In this document: piece by piece, positions 1 to 10,408 of the stretch | Layout of the letters: each line of letters begins with the position of its first letter | Numbering within the stretch: position 1 is the first letter of the stretch | NCBI GenBank assembly: GCA_037974335.1 | Contig: CM075729.1 | Location: 125,749,498-125,813,497 of the forward strand | Source: Prionace glauca | Lineage: Eukaryota; Chordata; Chondrichthyes; Carcharhiniformes; Carcharhinidae | Length of the DNA: 64,000 nucleotides | Reading direction: 5' to 3' | Notes under the pieces: model-generated | The model's database searches: none | What the model was told of the DNA's origin: nothing | The model's input: only the letters and a program-made list of their open reading frames with translations | Made by a program: the position numbers and the translations under genes

Positions 1-2
1 TA

Positions 3-203
3 GAGAGGAATAGAGGGAGGGAAAGCTTGAACTCGTGGCTGAGGGGATGGTGCAGGAGGGAGGGGTTTAAGTACTTGAACAATTGGGGCTCGTTCTGGGG
101 AAGGTGGGACCTTTATCAGAGGGATGGGATTCACCTGAACCAAAGGGGAACAAATATCCTGGGAGGTAAATTTGTTAAGGTTATGCGGAGTGGTTTAAAC
201 TGA
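3..203 (+). CDS. LINE ORF1 C-terminus (SGNH esterase-like end), partial
   Basis: The frame starting at base 3 is open to a TGA at 201-203 and gives about 66 residues. It contains RDGIHLNQRG, with D at 123-125 and H at 132-134. A DGxHLN block is the DxxH catalytic end of the SGNH-type esterase domain found in ORF1 proteins of several fish CR1/L2-clade LINEs. ORF2 opens about 100 bases downstream on the same strand, which is the normal ORF1-ORF2 order. The N-terminal part lies before the window. The domain call is my inference from the motif and position. Confidence 0.6.
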   Translation, partial: ERNRGRESLNSWLRGWCRREGFKYLNNWGSFWGRWDLYQRDGIHLNQRGTNILGGKFVKVMRSGLN

Positions 204-304
204 TTCAGAGGGGGGGTGGGATCCTGAGTAGAGGGGGTGAAAGTGAGGGGGGCATAGATGGGGACTGCAATGCACGGCATTGCGGGGGAGGGGCGGAACA
301 GGGT

Positions 305-3079
305 TTGGAATGTGGTTTGAAATGTGTATACTTTAATGCGAGGAGTATTCGCAATAAGGTGGATGAACTTGCAGCGTGGACCAGTACCTGGGACTTCGAT
401 GTTGTGGCCATTTCAGAGACTTGGATAGAGCAGGGTCAGGAATGGATGTTGCAGGTCCCGGGGTACAAATGCTTTAATCGGAGTAGACAAGGAGGTAGAA
501 GGGGGGGTGGGGTAGCATTATTGGTCAAGGACTGTATCTCAGTGTCAGAGAGGAACTTTGATGAGGACTTGTCTGTTGAGGTAGTATGGGCGGAGATTAG
601 AAATAGGAAAGGAGAGGTTACCCTGTTGGGAGTCTTTTATAGACCTCCAAAAAGCTCTAGAGAGGTTGAGGAAAGGATTGCGGAGACGATCCTTGTTAGG
701 AGTGAAAGTAATAGGGTAATTGTTATGGGGGACTTTAACTTTACTCATGTAGATTGGAATTGCTACAGCTCTGGCTCGTTAGAGGGGTCAGTTTTTGTTC
801 AAAGTGTGCAAGAAGGTTTTTTGACTCAGTATAGGCCGACGAGAGGTGAGGCTATATTGGATTTGGTGCTCGGTAATGAGCCAGACCAGGTGCTAGACTT
901 GGAAGTTGGTGTACAGTTTGGAGATAGTGATCACAATTCGATTACGTTCACCTTAGTGATGGAAAGGGATAGGCATGAACCTCGGGTCAGTAGTTTCAGC
1001 TGGGGGAAGGGTAATTATGAGGCTATTAGGAGAGAATTAGGAAGCATTGGTTGGAATGGGAGATTACAGGGACTGGGAACATCCGAGATGTGGAGATTTT
1101 TCAAGGAGCAGCTATTGTGGGTCTGTGATAAGTATATCCCTGTCAGGCAAGGAGGATTTGGTAGGCCCAGGGAACCGTGGTGCACCAAAAAAGTTGATTC
1201 GTTGGTTAGGAAGAAAAAGGAGGCTTATGTTCGGATGAGGCTTGAGGCCTCAGGTAGTGCATTAGAAAGTTTTAGATTGGCTAGGAGGGAGTTGAAGAGG
1301 GAGTTAAGAAGGGCTAAAAGAGGGCATGAGATGATTTTGGCTGATAGGATTAAGGAGAACCCTAAGGCGTTTTACAGGTATGTCAAGAACAGAAGGTTGG
1401 TTAGGACAAGATTAGGGCCAGTTACAGACAGTAGAGGGAAGTTGTGTGTGGAACCGGAGGAGATTGGAGAGGCGTTGAACCAATATTTCTCTTCGGTGTT
1501 CACGCAAGGGGACAGGAATGTAGCTGAGGAGGACACTGGGGTGCAGGGGTGTGTAATAGATAGTATTGCAGTTGATACGGGGGATGTGCTGGATATTTTA
1601 GAGGGATTGAAAATAGATAAGTCCCCTGGTCCAGATGGGATTTACCCTAGGATTCTTTGGGAGGCAAGAGGGGTGATTGCGGAGCCTCTGGCTCTGATCT
1701 TCAGGTCGTCGTTAGTCTCTGGTATAGTACCAGAAGATTGGAGGACAGCAAATGTTGTCCCATTGTTTAAGAAGGGGAGAAGGGACTTCCCTGGGAATTA
1801 TAGACCGGTGAGTCTTACTTCTGTGGTGGGTAAGGTTTTGGAAAGGATTATTAGAGACAGGATTTATAGTTATTTGGAAAGTAATGAGTTGATTAGAGAC
1901 AGTCAGCATGGTTTTGTAGCGGGTAGGTCATGCCTTACTAACCTTATCGAGTTCTTTGAGAAAGTGACCAAAGAGGTGGATAGGGGTAAGGCAGTTGATG
2001 TGGTGTATATGGATTTTAGCAAGGCGTTTGATAAGGTTCACCATGGTAGGCTTCTGCAGAAAATGCAGATGTATGGGATTGGGGGTGATCTGGGTAATTG
2101 GATCAGGAATTGGCTAGCAGATAGGAGACAGAGAGTGGTGGTTGATGGGAAATATTCGTTATGGAGTTCGGTTACAAGTGGTGTGCTTCAGGGATCTGTT
2201 TTGGGGCCACTGCTGTTTGTAATTTTTATTAATGATATGGATGAGGGTATAGTTGGGTGGATTAGTAAGTTTGCTGATGACACCAAAGTCGGAGGTGTGG
2301 TAGATTGTGAGGAAGGGTGTCATAGTTTGCAGGATGACTTAGAGAGGTTGCAGAGCTGGGCTGAGAGGTGGCGGATGGAGTTTCATGTGGAGAAGTGTGA
2401 GGTAATTCATTTCGGTAGGAATAACAGATGTGTTGAGTCTAGGGCTAACGGGAGGACTTTGAATAGTGTGGAGGAGCAGAGGGATCTAGGTGTATGTGTA
2501 CATAGATCCCTGAAAGTTGGGAATCAAGTGAATAAGGTTGTTAAGAAGGCATACGGAGTTTTGGCGTTTATTGGTAGGGGGATTGAATTTAGGAGTCGCA
2601 GCGTCATGATGCAACTGGACACATCTCTGGTGCGGCCGCACTTGGAGTTTTGTGTGCAGTTCTGGTCCCCACATTACAGGAAGGATGTGGAGGCTTTGGA
2701 GAGGGTGCAGAGGAGGTTTACCAGGATGTTGCCTGGTATGGAGGGGAGATCCTATGAGGAGAGATTGAGAGATTTGGGGTTGTTTTCGCTGGAAAGAAGG
2801 CGGCTAAGAGGGGATCTCATTGAAACATATAAGATGATTAGAGGTTTAGACAGGGTAGATAGTGATAGCCTTTTTCCTAGGATGGAGAAAGCTAGCACGA
2901 GGGGGCACGATTTTAAATTAAGGGGGGGTAGTTATAGGACAGATGTCAGGGGTAGGTTCTTTACCCAGAGGGTGGTGAGGGACTGGAATGCCCTGCCAGC
3001 TGCAGTTGTAAATGCACCTAGTTTGGGGGCGTTTAAAAGATCTGTGGATAGGTTTATGGATGAAAAGGGATTGGTTTAG
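305..3079 (+). CDS. LINE ORF2: APE endonuclease plus reverse transcriptase
   Basis: This 924-residue frame is open throughout. The N-terminal endonuclease shows YFNARS, AISETW, GDFN at residues 142-145 and SDH at 208-210, the landmarks of APE-type nicking enzymes. The reverse transcriptase follows with YRPVSLTS, QHGFVAGRSC, MDFSKAFDKV, GSVLGPLLF and the catalytic FADD at residues 656-659. The C-terminus has the EYCxQFWSPH-type block common to CR1. Length and domain order fit a complete CR1 ORF2. Two small oddities against the sister copies are GVLQG where others read GVPQG, and a short in-frame loss near FLTQYRPT. It looks recently active; activity itself cannot be judged from sequence. Confidence 0.92.
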   Translation: MECGLKCVYFNARSIRNKVDELAAWTSTWDFDVVAISETWIEQGQEWMLQVPGYKCFNRSRQGGRRGGGVALLVKDCISVSERNFDEDLSVEVVWAEIRNRKGEVTLLGVFYRPPKSSREVEERIAETILVRSESNRVIVMGDFNFTHVDWNCYSSGSLEGSVFVQSVQEGFLTQYRPTRGEAILDLVLGNEPDQVLDLEVGVQFGDSDHNSITFTLVMERDRHEPRVSSFSWGKGNYEAIRRELGSIGWNGRLQGLGTSEMWRFFKEQLLWVCDKYIPVRQGGFGRPREPWCTKKVDSLVRKKKEAYVRMRLEASGSALESFRLARRELKRELRRAKRGHEMILADRIKENPKAFYRYVKNRRLVRTRLGPVTDSRGKLCVEPEEIGEALNQYFSSVFTQGDRNVAEEDTGVQGCVIDSIAVDTGDVLDILEGLKIDKSPGPDGIYPRILWEARGVIAEPLALIFRSSLVSGIVPEDWRTANVVPLFKKGRRDFPGNYRPVSLTSVVGKVLERIIRDRIYSYLESNELIRDSQHGFVAGRSCLTNLIEFFEKVTKEVDRGKAVDVVYMDFSKAFDKVHHGRLLQKMQMYGIGGDLGNWIRNWLADRRQRVVVDGKYSLWSSVTSGVLQGSVLGPLLFVIFINDMDEGIVGWISKFADDTKVGGVVDCEEGCHSLQDDLERLQSWAERWRMEFHVEKCEVIHFGRNNRCVESRANGRTLNSVEEQRDLGVCVHRSLKVGNQVNKVVKKAYGVLAFIGRGIEFRSRSVMMQLDTSLVRPHLEFCVQFWSPHYRKDVEALERVQRRFTRMLPGMEGRSYEERLRDLGLFSLERRRLRGDLIETYKMIRGLDRVDSDSLFPRMEKASTRGHDFKLRGGSYRTDVRGRFFTQRVVRDWNALPAAVVNAPSLGAFKRSVDRFMDEKGLV

Positions 3080-3792
3080 GCTAGTGGGTCATTGTTTTGT
3101 AACTGGTCGGCGCAACATCGTGGGCCGAAGGGCCTGTTCTGCGCTGTAATGTTCTATGTTCTATGTTCTATGAAACTGACATAGAAAGGATCTGATTGTT
3201 CATATTTACTACTAGACCTAATCCGGAAATGATCATCACTCACTTATGTTATAGTCCATGTTAGGTACTCCAAAGGGTTTTAAGAAGTCAGCCGAGATAT
3301 TTGAAGTTTGGCACCGGTAAAATGTTTCACTCCAGGTGTGATTAACATGACCCACTAGGGAGCTTTTATCAAAACAAAGTTTATTTAAGAATACAGTTAA
3401 TACATAGAAGGAAATTAGCAATTACAGTTAGAAACAAGAAAAATACAACCATGATATTGTTTAAACCTTAACAGCTACGAATACGGTTGCAACACAACAT
3501 TCTTATAAATGTATACCCCCGGTTTCGGGTTAGTACAGAAAATGCATATGCTCACGTGATGCTGGATCTTGAGGCCCTACAACAATAAAATATGCTGCTA
3601 CAGACTTCACACTGCCAATTGCAAAACAAAAATAAAACAGGATTGCTTTCAAACTGCAGAGAACATGATTAAAAATACACTTCCTAAAAGGAAACAGTAA
3701 ATCACTTTTATTTTATGTAAGGTCTTCTGATTAACTTGAATGGAGAACTGTAAATTTACCGGTGAAGGACAGTTCCCACGAAAATGTAGGGC

Positions 3793-3880
3793 ACAGATAG
3801 ATAGGCAGGCAGCCAGACAGACTGGCAGGCAGACAGACAGATAGATAGGCAGATAGAGAGATAGATAGATTGATAGATGA
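3793..3880. repeat. Degenerate GATA/GGCA microsatellite
   Basis: Interrupted GATA, GGCA and GACA tetranucleotides. The matching place in unit B (22408-22528) is a long, nearly pure GATA tract. Confidence 0.85.
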
Positions 3881-5512
3881 TTGACTTATTGAATAAATGT
3901 CCAGGCATCACTTCCAATATATGACGAAGTAAAATGAATTAAGCATAATCCACAACAAAGCTTCAGACAAACATTAAGAATCATGTCCAAGTTAATACCA
4001 ATTACCACAGAGGCGTGCAGACATCCTCACTTTATTGGGTCGAAGGAAAGGTTAATCTGAACTGTGTGTTTTATTTTAAAATTCATTATTCCTACATTGC
4101 CAGATTGAAGTCATTCAGGTTTCAGTCTTTGAATCTAAGCAGAGAGCTTGTCACAATTCTCGGTCATTTCACATTAAACGGCTTTACTTTAATAACGTAT
4201 TCGTGGCAGTATTCGTTACAATTAGAATTATAAATATGTCCCGTTACAATCAGTTTCTTGTTTAGTTTCGATGTAAGCTACAGTTTGTGTTTGTGTGAAT
4301 ATGCGTTAGCAGATCTTTAGAATCAGAGAAACCCTACCGTATTCGGCCATTCTGCACCGACTCTCTGAAACAGCATCTCACCAAGGCCCAATCCTCATAG
4401 ACCCGAATATTTACCAATCTACCTAACCTCCACATCTATGTACACTAAAGGCAATTTAACATGACCAATCAACATAACCTCCACATTTTTGGACTGTGGT
4501 AGGATCGCGTGCAAACTCCACACTGTTACCCAAATTTGGATGACCATTGAGCCACCGTACCACCATGTCAGCATGTCTTTGACAAGTCAAAATGACAAGA
4601 GGTCGGGAGCGACAAGGAGAACTATTACAAGGTGATGATCCCGTCTCGAATCACATCGTGAAATATGATGGCAATACATAAAAGGTTAGCTACAAGACAC
4701 CATTTGCTTCAAAAGGTTTTGTAAAATCTCATTGTTGGGTAATGATAGAAGGACTCCTGTTGCTCAGAGACTGTGCCGAACCTCATAGCAGGTTCCTTCA
4801 CTTTCATAGCGCGTGTGCAAAGCGGTGTAAATTCAATGCTCAACAAAAAGGTCGACAACAAATATTTAGAGGAATGAAGAATCGAGATAAATCCATGAGT
4901 CATTCTCTGCGATGAAGAGTCTCGCTTTAAGTTAGAATTCTCCTTGCTTTTTCCATTAAACTGAATGTTCCTCAATGAATCCTACCCCTTTCCTATATTG
5001 CAGGCTAGCATCGGAATTTGAACTACAGCGCTGCATACATGTACATTTACAACAAATATCCTCATTTAATGATAATAAAGGACAAAATATAATACATGTT
5101 CGCTGATAATGAGTGACAGATCTTCCGCTGGTGCCTCTTTGTGGTTTTCTGTTCCTTATACGACTGGCATTACATGATTCTTGTCATCTTTTCCTGTTTT
5201 CGCTGGAGGAAACGTACGACATGGTGTAAGAGCGTTAATAAGCACCGATGTAAGTTTTATTTTCTTTAAAATTAGGGCACAAAATTACTTAAATTAAGAA
5301 CATGAGACATATGAAATTGGCAATAACAGCGCCATGTAATGGACTTTCTCCAATAACACAGAATACAATATTTTATTAGTGAACCACTTCAATATAAAAG
5401 AGGTTGGGGGGTGGCAGGACAGATAACGAAGGGCATGTGATCATACCCGAACACAAGCGACATCGGGACACACTGTACATGCTTCTCCCCGTACGTTTAA
5501 CAGCTAAAGCCT

Positions 5513-5820
5513 TGGGCAGCACAGTGGCACAGTGGTTAGCACTGCTGCCTCACACAGCCAGGGACCCGAGTTTGATTCTTGGTTCAGATCACTGTTTATA
5601 TGGAGCTTTCACGTCTATCCCATGCTTGCGTGGATTCCTCTGGGTGTTCCAGTTTCCCCCCACAGTGCGAAAGACGTGCTGGCGAGGGGCATTGGCCATG
5701 CTAAATTCTTCCTCAGTGTACCAGAACAGGCACTGAAGTACAGTGACTAGGGGATTTTCACAGTAACTTCAATTTAGTGGTGAACCTACTTGTGACGCTA
5801 ATAAATAAACTAAAAAAAAA
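5513..5820 (+). mobile_element. tRNA-derived SINE (HE1-like, AATAAA-type tail)
   Basis: A tRNA-like head (CACAGTGGTTAGCAC, then a B-box-like GATTCTTGGTTC region) is followed by the SINE body TTTCCCCCCACAGTGCGAAAG and a tail ending GCTAATAAATAAAC plus an A run. The matching copy in unit C is at 33862-34155. Confidence 0.9.
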
Positions 5821-5885
5821 CCCTTCTGCTGCCACTTTATAATCAACTGCAAACACAATTTGTCCAAAAGATCAATCGGTTTAGT

Positions 5886-6088
5886 TTAACTTTTTACCAT
5901 GGGATGCCTTCCAACTGTGGTGGCCTTTTCACGCTCTGCAGTGAGAAACTTAGGAGAACATCGAAACTCGCAGCAATATACGAGAGATATCGTTATCATG
6001 ATTAACTCAGCAAACACTGCAAACCTCACTCCCATCGCAATCAGTTGCCTTTTCAGCGAACATCTGGTGTGGTCCGGCTGCTCCTGGC
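5886..6088 (-). CDS. Terminal exon: stalk, Arg-bearing membrane segment, short tail
   Basis: The 203-nt exon has a pyrimidine-rich acceptor (TGTTCGTTCTCTACAG) and enters in phase 1. It encodes a short stalk (QEQPDHTRCSLKRQ), a membrane segment (LIAMGVRFAVFAELIMITI then SLVYCC) and a tail ending HPMVKS and TAA. The Arg lies in the outer third of the membrane segment, as in NKp30. The unit C relic has the same Arg but Val in place of the Glu, so the Glu is probably derived in this copy. Units B and D lack this exon. An opposite-strand open frame here is a shadow. Confidence 0.62.
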
Positions 6089-9000
6089 CTGTAGAGAACG
6101 AACAGTCAAATATAGCAATTGTTTTATTCATTTCACTCGATCAACTTGTCGAAATAGTTATGAATTCTGTTCTCAATTTCTTGTGCACTGGTGCACCCCT
6201 GGTTTTCATAGCATATTGTATTCAAAGTTGGATGCCTCGGGAAAGCAGCCAGCATAATTAAGAACCTCAGACACCCGGAACATATTCTCTTCCACTTTCC
6301 GTTGGGAGCAAAATTTTAAAAAGTCCAAGATTACTAACAGCAGAATCAAGAACAGCTTCTTGCCTGTTGCCATCGGAGTTTCGACCGGGAACAGAAAATG
6401 CTGGAAAATCTCAGCGGATCAACGTTTTCAATCTGGAAATCTATTGATCAGAGCTGAAAGGAGAGCAGTGAAAAGCAGTGTACTATAAGGATGGTGGGAG
6501 GGGGACTATAGTTGGACAAAGGAAATGTAAATGATGATGACAAAGGCTGAGTAAGGGGCTAAAAGTGTTCATTATGGGATCGGAATGTGTGAATGCAGAA
6601 CAGAATTAAACAGATCTCCCAGTCTGCGTTTAGTGCCTTGATGCACTCCCCGGGCTAGACTACACTGGAGAGACTAAACATGGACTGGGTGACGGCTTTG
6701 TAAAACATATTTGGTTCATCGGCAAAAAGGACCCAGACCTTCCTGTTGCTTTGTGTCTGTAGCTTCAAACGCCTGTTTTTATATGCTTGCAGAAACTTTG
6801 AGTATCCACATTTATGCTATCTGTAGGTTTACTTTCATACTCCATTCCCCCTTAATCAAATGTTTGGACTTCCTTTGCTGAATATTGAATTTTCCCTAAT
6901 TCTCCAGCTTGCTACTTTTTCTAGCAAAGTTATAGGACTCCTGTTTTGATCTAATACTATCCTTAGCGGTGACATGTTTTGGCCACAATTATTGTTTTGT
7001 TTTTGCCCCAGAAGGAGATATATAATGACTGCAATGCATACCTTATTTGCTTAAATATTAGCCAATGCCTAGCCACCACCTTAATGGCTTTTAATGAAGT
7101 TCCACAATCTACCTTCTCTAACTCATCGGAATGATAGAAACCATAGAATCCCTACAGTGCATAAAGAACCCATTCAACCCATCGAGTTTACTTACACTGG
7201 CCACAACTGCACCCAGCTCCTATCTGCGCAGCCCCAGGTATTTAGCCTTCTGATCCCCCTGAAACCGAGAGTCAATTTAGCATGGCCAATCAGCCGAGCC
7301 CGCACATCTTTCCATCTTAATGAAGAATTCTATTATGTTACCGATATTGTTTCCTAAATCACGACGCACAAGAAAATGATTAATTCACCCATTGTCACTG
7401 TATAATTACAAATCTATGATGGCACGTTTCCTCGCTGCTTCCTAGTTGAACATACTGGTTAACAAAAAAAAACTCATACCCACTCCAGGAATTCATACGC
7501 CACAGTATTGTTGTTAATTTGCTTTGCCCAATCAATGCGTAGATTATTTTACTTTCATCCATGTGGTGTAGGCTTCCACCTCATTGTCATTGTCCAATTG
7601 CCCTTTGACAGTGCGGCCTGCTGAACCATCTAGAATCGTAGAATCCTACAGAAGGAGGCCATTCGGACCATTCAGTCTGCACCCACCATAATTCCATCCA
7701 GGCCCTCTCCCCATAAATTTAACCTAGCTCCTTTCTCTGACGCTAAAGGGAAATTTACCAATCCATCTAATCTGCATGGGAGGGCTACGGCAGGAAACAA
7801 GAGCACCCGGAGGAAACCCGTGCGGACACGGGAAGAATGTGCAAACTCCACACAGACAGTGATCCAAGCCAGGAATCGAATTTATGTCCCTGGCGCTATG
7901 CGGCAGCAATGCTAACTACTGTGCCGCCGGCTCGTGTTTTAGACTTGTCTTTTTAACATTTCTATACATTTTATGTACCTATATCTCACGGACTTCGGGA
8001 ATGAGGTTCAGAAACCTATCAGCCATGAACAAATGGCGGCGCAGACACGATGGGTCGAATGGCCTAATCTGCTCCCATACCTAATGGTAATATGGCCCTC
8101 TACCTCAGATGCTGCAGGGCCGCAATGGTCAACCTCAATAGTGAGGCAGCCAACCATGGAGGAATTTGAATACAAGAATGAGGATTTCAAAATCCTCATC
8201 AAGGGTCATCAATCATACTTAGTAAGATTCGGAATGAGGTGAATGCGGTTGTGAGCAAGTTAATTTAGGAAACGAAATCTATCGGTAACGAATGCATAGA
8301 CGAGGATTTCTGCAGCACGGAGCCTAAGGTACAGTTAGGATGTTGGATGTAATGCAGATAGATAGGCACAATCTTCGTGATGATAGGACATGATGGTCAG
8401 AAACCAAATATGAGGTCCAACAAGGCAACAGGTTAGGAAATGTCTGACTCAATTTGAGAGAATTACTCCCACATGCGACAGAGAACATGAAGTTAAATTT
8501 GTGATGGGGACAGAAAATGATGGCGTCATCCTTCCCAGTGTTCTGTTGCCAAAAATGTCTGGTCATCCAATTCCAGTAATTAGAAACAGCTCGCTTGAAT
8601 AATTCAATGGGCGATGTCAGGCTGCTCCCACCCGCACACCACCTGGATGGAAAGACGATTGGCTCCACGCTGATCATCCCAACAGCCATGATGCACTGCA
8701 GAGCTCTTTAGCCAGGGCTGCGTGGGCTACCCATTCATCATTGTATCCAATACATCCAATTGCATTGGCCCTGAGCTCCACCAGTCTCGACAATGCCGGG
8801 AAGGCGTGAATCACAGCTACCTGGGCTGCAGATGTGCACCCAAACCCCAGTGCCTTCAGAGAAAGTAATTCCAGGGTCTTGGTTCAAAACGGTTTGGGCA
8901 GTGAGCACTGTGGGGAGTGGGGGGCTGAATTTCAGAGTGGGAGCGGGCAGGAAAGAGGTGGGTGAAATGTTCAATCTAGGAGGCCACACCTATAGTCCGT

Positions 9001-9692
9001 TTCAGGGTAAAAACTGGCCTTTCGGGTTCCGCCCTTCTGCCCACGCCAAACGTATTACGTCCAGAAACAAAAATCAGACAGTCTTAAGTGCAACTTGCAC
9101 ATTTAACGCTATGTCCCAGGCTAATATAGAAAAAACTTTGAAATATATGCTTGAAAGGAATACAAAGTTAAACAAATAATTAATGTAGAATTCGATAAAT
9201 GCGCATTCATTTCCATGGATTCAAAATGAACACGTTCCTCATGAGTATTATGTCAGAATCACAATTGGATATTGTAGGAATAATTAGTTTGATCTGTTAT
9301 TGAAAAGAATAAATGTAAAGAAAGGCAGATGGTAGCATATAGGAACGTACCTTTAACAGTTATCCGTGTGCCCCTTCCGGTTCCTCTGTCAACGAAAAGG
9401 AAATTCACTTCACAATAATATATCCCAGAATCATTCCGATTTGTCTCCATGATTGTAATTTGTTCGGTGTTTAAAGATTGTCCAGTTTTCTGCAAAACTC
9501 GGCCTATAAATCCTTCAGATGTGTTCGTAACCAAATTCTTTTCACGGTCTAATGCTTGCTTGTACCAGCGGAATGCAAAGACTGATGGAATATTAGACGC
9601 ATTAAATGTACAGGAGATTTGAAATTCCCTTCCTTCTACTACTTCGATAGTCTCTGGGCTTTGAGTTACTCTGACATTGGCAATAGCAACAG
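5886..9692 (-). CDS. NKp30-like activating-type receptor, V plus membrane exons
   Basis: Spliced model join(5886-6088, 9351-9692) on the minus strand. The V1 exon ends in phase 1 (AAA G then GTACGT). The next usable acceptor in unit A that restores the frame is TTCTCTACAG at 6089-6096, giving VKG-QEQPDH and then a membrane segment with an internal Arg (GVRFAVF), a Glu five residues later, and a 24-residue tail without tyrosine signalling motifs. One V domain with a GTGxGTRxTV end, a short stalk, a membrane Arg and a short tail is the layout of NKp30/NCR3, which signals through a partner chain such as CD3-zeta or FcR-gamma. The leader is not secure: the upstream exon lacks about 36 bases holding the hydrophobic leader core of its paralogues, so this copy may be dead or use another leader. 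Confidence 0.62.
7132..7312 (-). mobile_element. SINE 3' fragment
   Basis: Reverse-oriented SINE tail (ATAGAATCCCTACAGTGC, then CATTCAACCCATCGAGTTTA). It is shared with unit D at 55812-55985 and partly with unit B near 24150, so it predates the unit duplications. Confidence 0.75.
7629..7932 (-). mobile_element. tRNA-derived SINE, GGCCGAATGG-type tail
   Basis: Complete reverse-oriented SINE from the TAGAATCCTACAGAAGGAGG tail to the tRNA-like head (GCTAACTACTGTGCCGCC). The same insertion sits in units B (24528-24832) and D (56288-56600), so it was present before duplication. Confidence 0.88.
8827..8872 (-). other. J-like peptide block 3' of V1 (speculative)
   Basis: On the minus strand, about 0.5 kb past the V1 donor, the sequence reads GITFSEGTGVWVHIC, which resembles a J segment core (F-G-x-G-T-x-L-x-V), followed by a donor-like CAG|GTAGCT. 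Copies occur at the same place in units B and D. I see no convincing recombination signal beside it, so it may be chance. It is reported only because the frame is kept in all three copies. Confidence 0.2.
9351..9692 (-). CDS. V-type Ig exon V1 (NKp30-like)
   Basis: A 342-nt exon between CATTACAG and GTACGTTC, phase 1 at both ends. It encodes an Ig V domain with the first Cys in FQISCTFNAS, Trp in FRWYKQA, DSGIYYC, and a J-like end RGTGRGTRITVK fused in the germline. Human NKp30 ends its V domain with a very similar GTGNGTRLVV block. Compared with V2 and V3, the piece between the second Cys and the J-like end is quite different (EVNFLFVD against VWSSM), and LDREKN replaces SGRHQS. No stop or frame break is present. 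Reading through the donor adds a 28-residue partly hydrophobic tail. Confidence 0.85.
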
Positions 9693-9820
9693 CTGTAATG
9701 CAGAAACTCCAGTTATTTTTGTTAGACAAACTTACTCCTCCCCTCAAACTACTGTCCTGGCACCTTGCTAATAATTAATCTCCGGTTAATGGCAAATCCA
9801 AATAAAGAATTCCCACTCAC

Positions 9821-9926
9821 ATCCCCTGACCTTCAGCAGGTGTGAACAATTCTTTCTTTCCCTGCAGCCTTTAACCCTGAGCAATTTAGTGGGATCAACA
9901 CCACTTCCAAGTTCGCATCTGAGCAT
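9821..9926 (-). other. Leader-exon counterpart of V1, hydrophobic core missing
   Basis: The donor GGGGAT|GTGAGT of the V2 and V3 leader exons is kept at 9820-9821, and an ATG-initiated frame runs into it in the right phase. Against V2, about 36 bases just before CTGCTGAAGGTC are absent, including the hydrophobic leader core, leaving no obvious signal peptide. Either V1 uses a leader not seen here or it is a silenced copy. Confidence 0.35.
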
Positions 9927-10034
9927 GCGTATACTAGATATTGTCATCTCCTTGATGCCTATTGAGCCAGTCTGAGACTGTTATAAGCTAATACAAATAC
10001 AATACTGCGATTTCAGGAAACCTGACATAAAAAC

Positions 10035-10210
10035 ACAAAGGCGGAATAAACTCTGCAGATCTGGCAGCATCTCTGGAGAGGGAAACAGGGGGTATCATTA
10101 CGAGTCCAATGATGCCTCCTACAATGGACTAGAAACACTTGCTGCGTCGGTAACGACAGATGCGGCCAGACCTGCTTAGTTTATCCAGAATTTTCTGTTT
10201 TTATTCGTTT
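10035..10210. repeat. Interspersed repeat fragments upstream of V1
   Basis: Blocks such as CTGCAGATCTGGCAGCATCT and GAGAGGGAAACAG recur upstream of V2 (26955-27060) and V3 (58815-58920). Related pieces with GAAAATGCTGGAAAATCTCA occur at 6390-6480 and 34700-34790. They belong to an old element present before the duplications; class not recognised. Confidence 0.5.
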
Positions 10211-10408
10211 TACAGGTCAATGTTAAAAGCTCTGTTCGCAGAGACCTCCTGGCACTTCTCTACTCATTTCATGAGAAGTGATGGTTAACATGTTACGGGC
10301 AGCATCAGACAACACTAAGTGTCAGACGCCAACCTGGTGTCGATACAGCACATGCAATCTAAACGATAGAAGCAGCATGTTAAGAATAGTGATCTATCCA
10401 AAACTAAC

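Larger units (their letters stand above)
1..3172 (+). mobile_element. CR1-clade LINE (HER1-like), near full length, copy A
   Basis: The element enters the window already inside ORF1 and runs to a 3' end of GGCCGAAGGGCCTG followed by tandem TTCTATG units, the tail style of CR1-clade LINEs. Sequence after 3172 matches the start of the duplicated units at 21753 and 33526, which fixes the 3' border. It carries the end of ORF1 and an uninterrupted ORF2. The 5' end lies outside the window, so completeness of the 5' UTR and ORF1 cannot be judged. Confidence 0.93.

Noticed and set aside
3150-3172. Short tandem TTCTATG units as a CRISPR-like or other array
   Set aside because: Known CR1-clade LINE tail; repeated at every LINE 3' end here.
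5899-6261. 120-residue plus-strand frame, with a counterpart at 34049-34564
   Set aside because: It is the antisense of the membrane exon. The minus strand has the acceptor, the phase match to V1 and the membrane segment.
9351-9692. Rearranging V gene with recombination signals
   Set aside because: The J-like end is fused in the germline and a splice donor follows at once; no heptamer-nonamer pair is seen.
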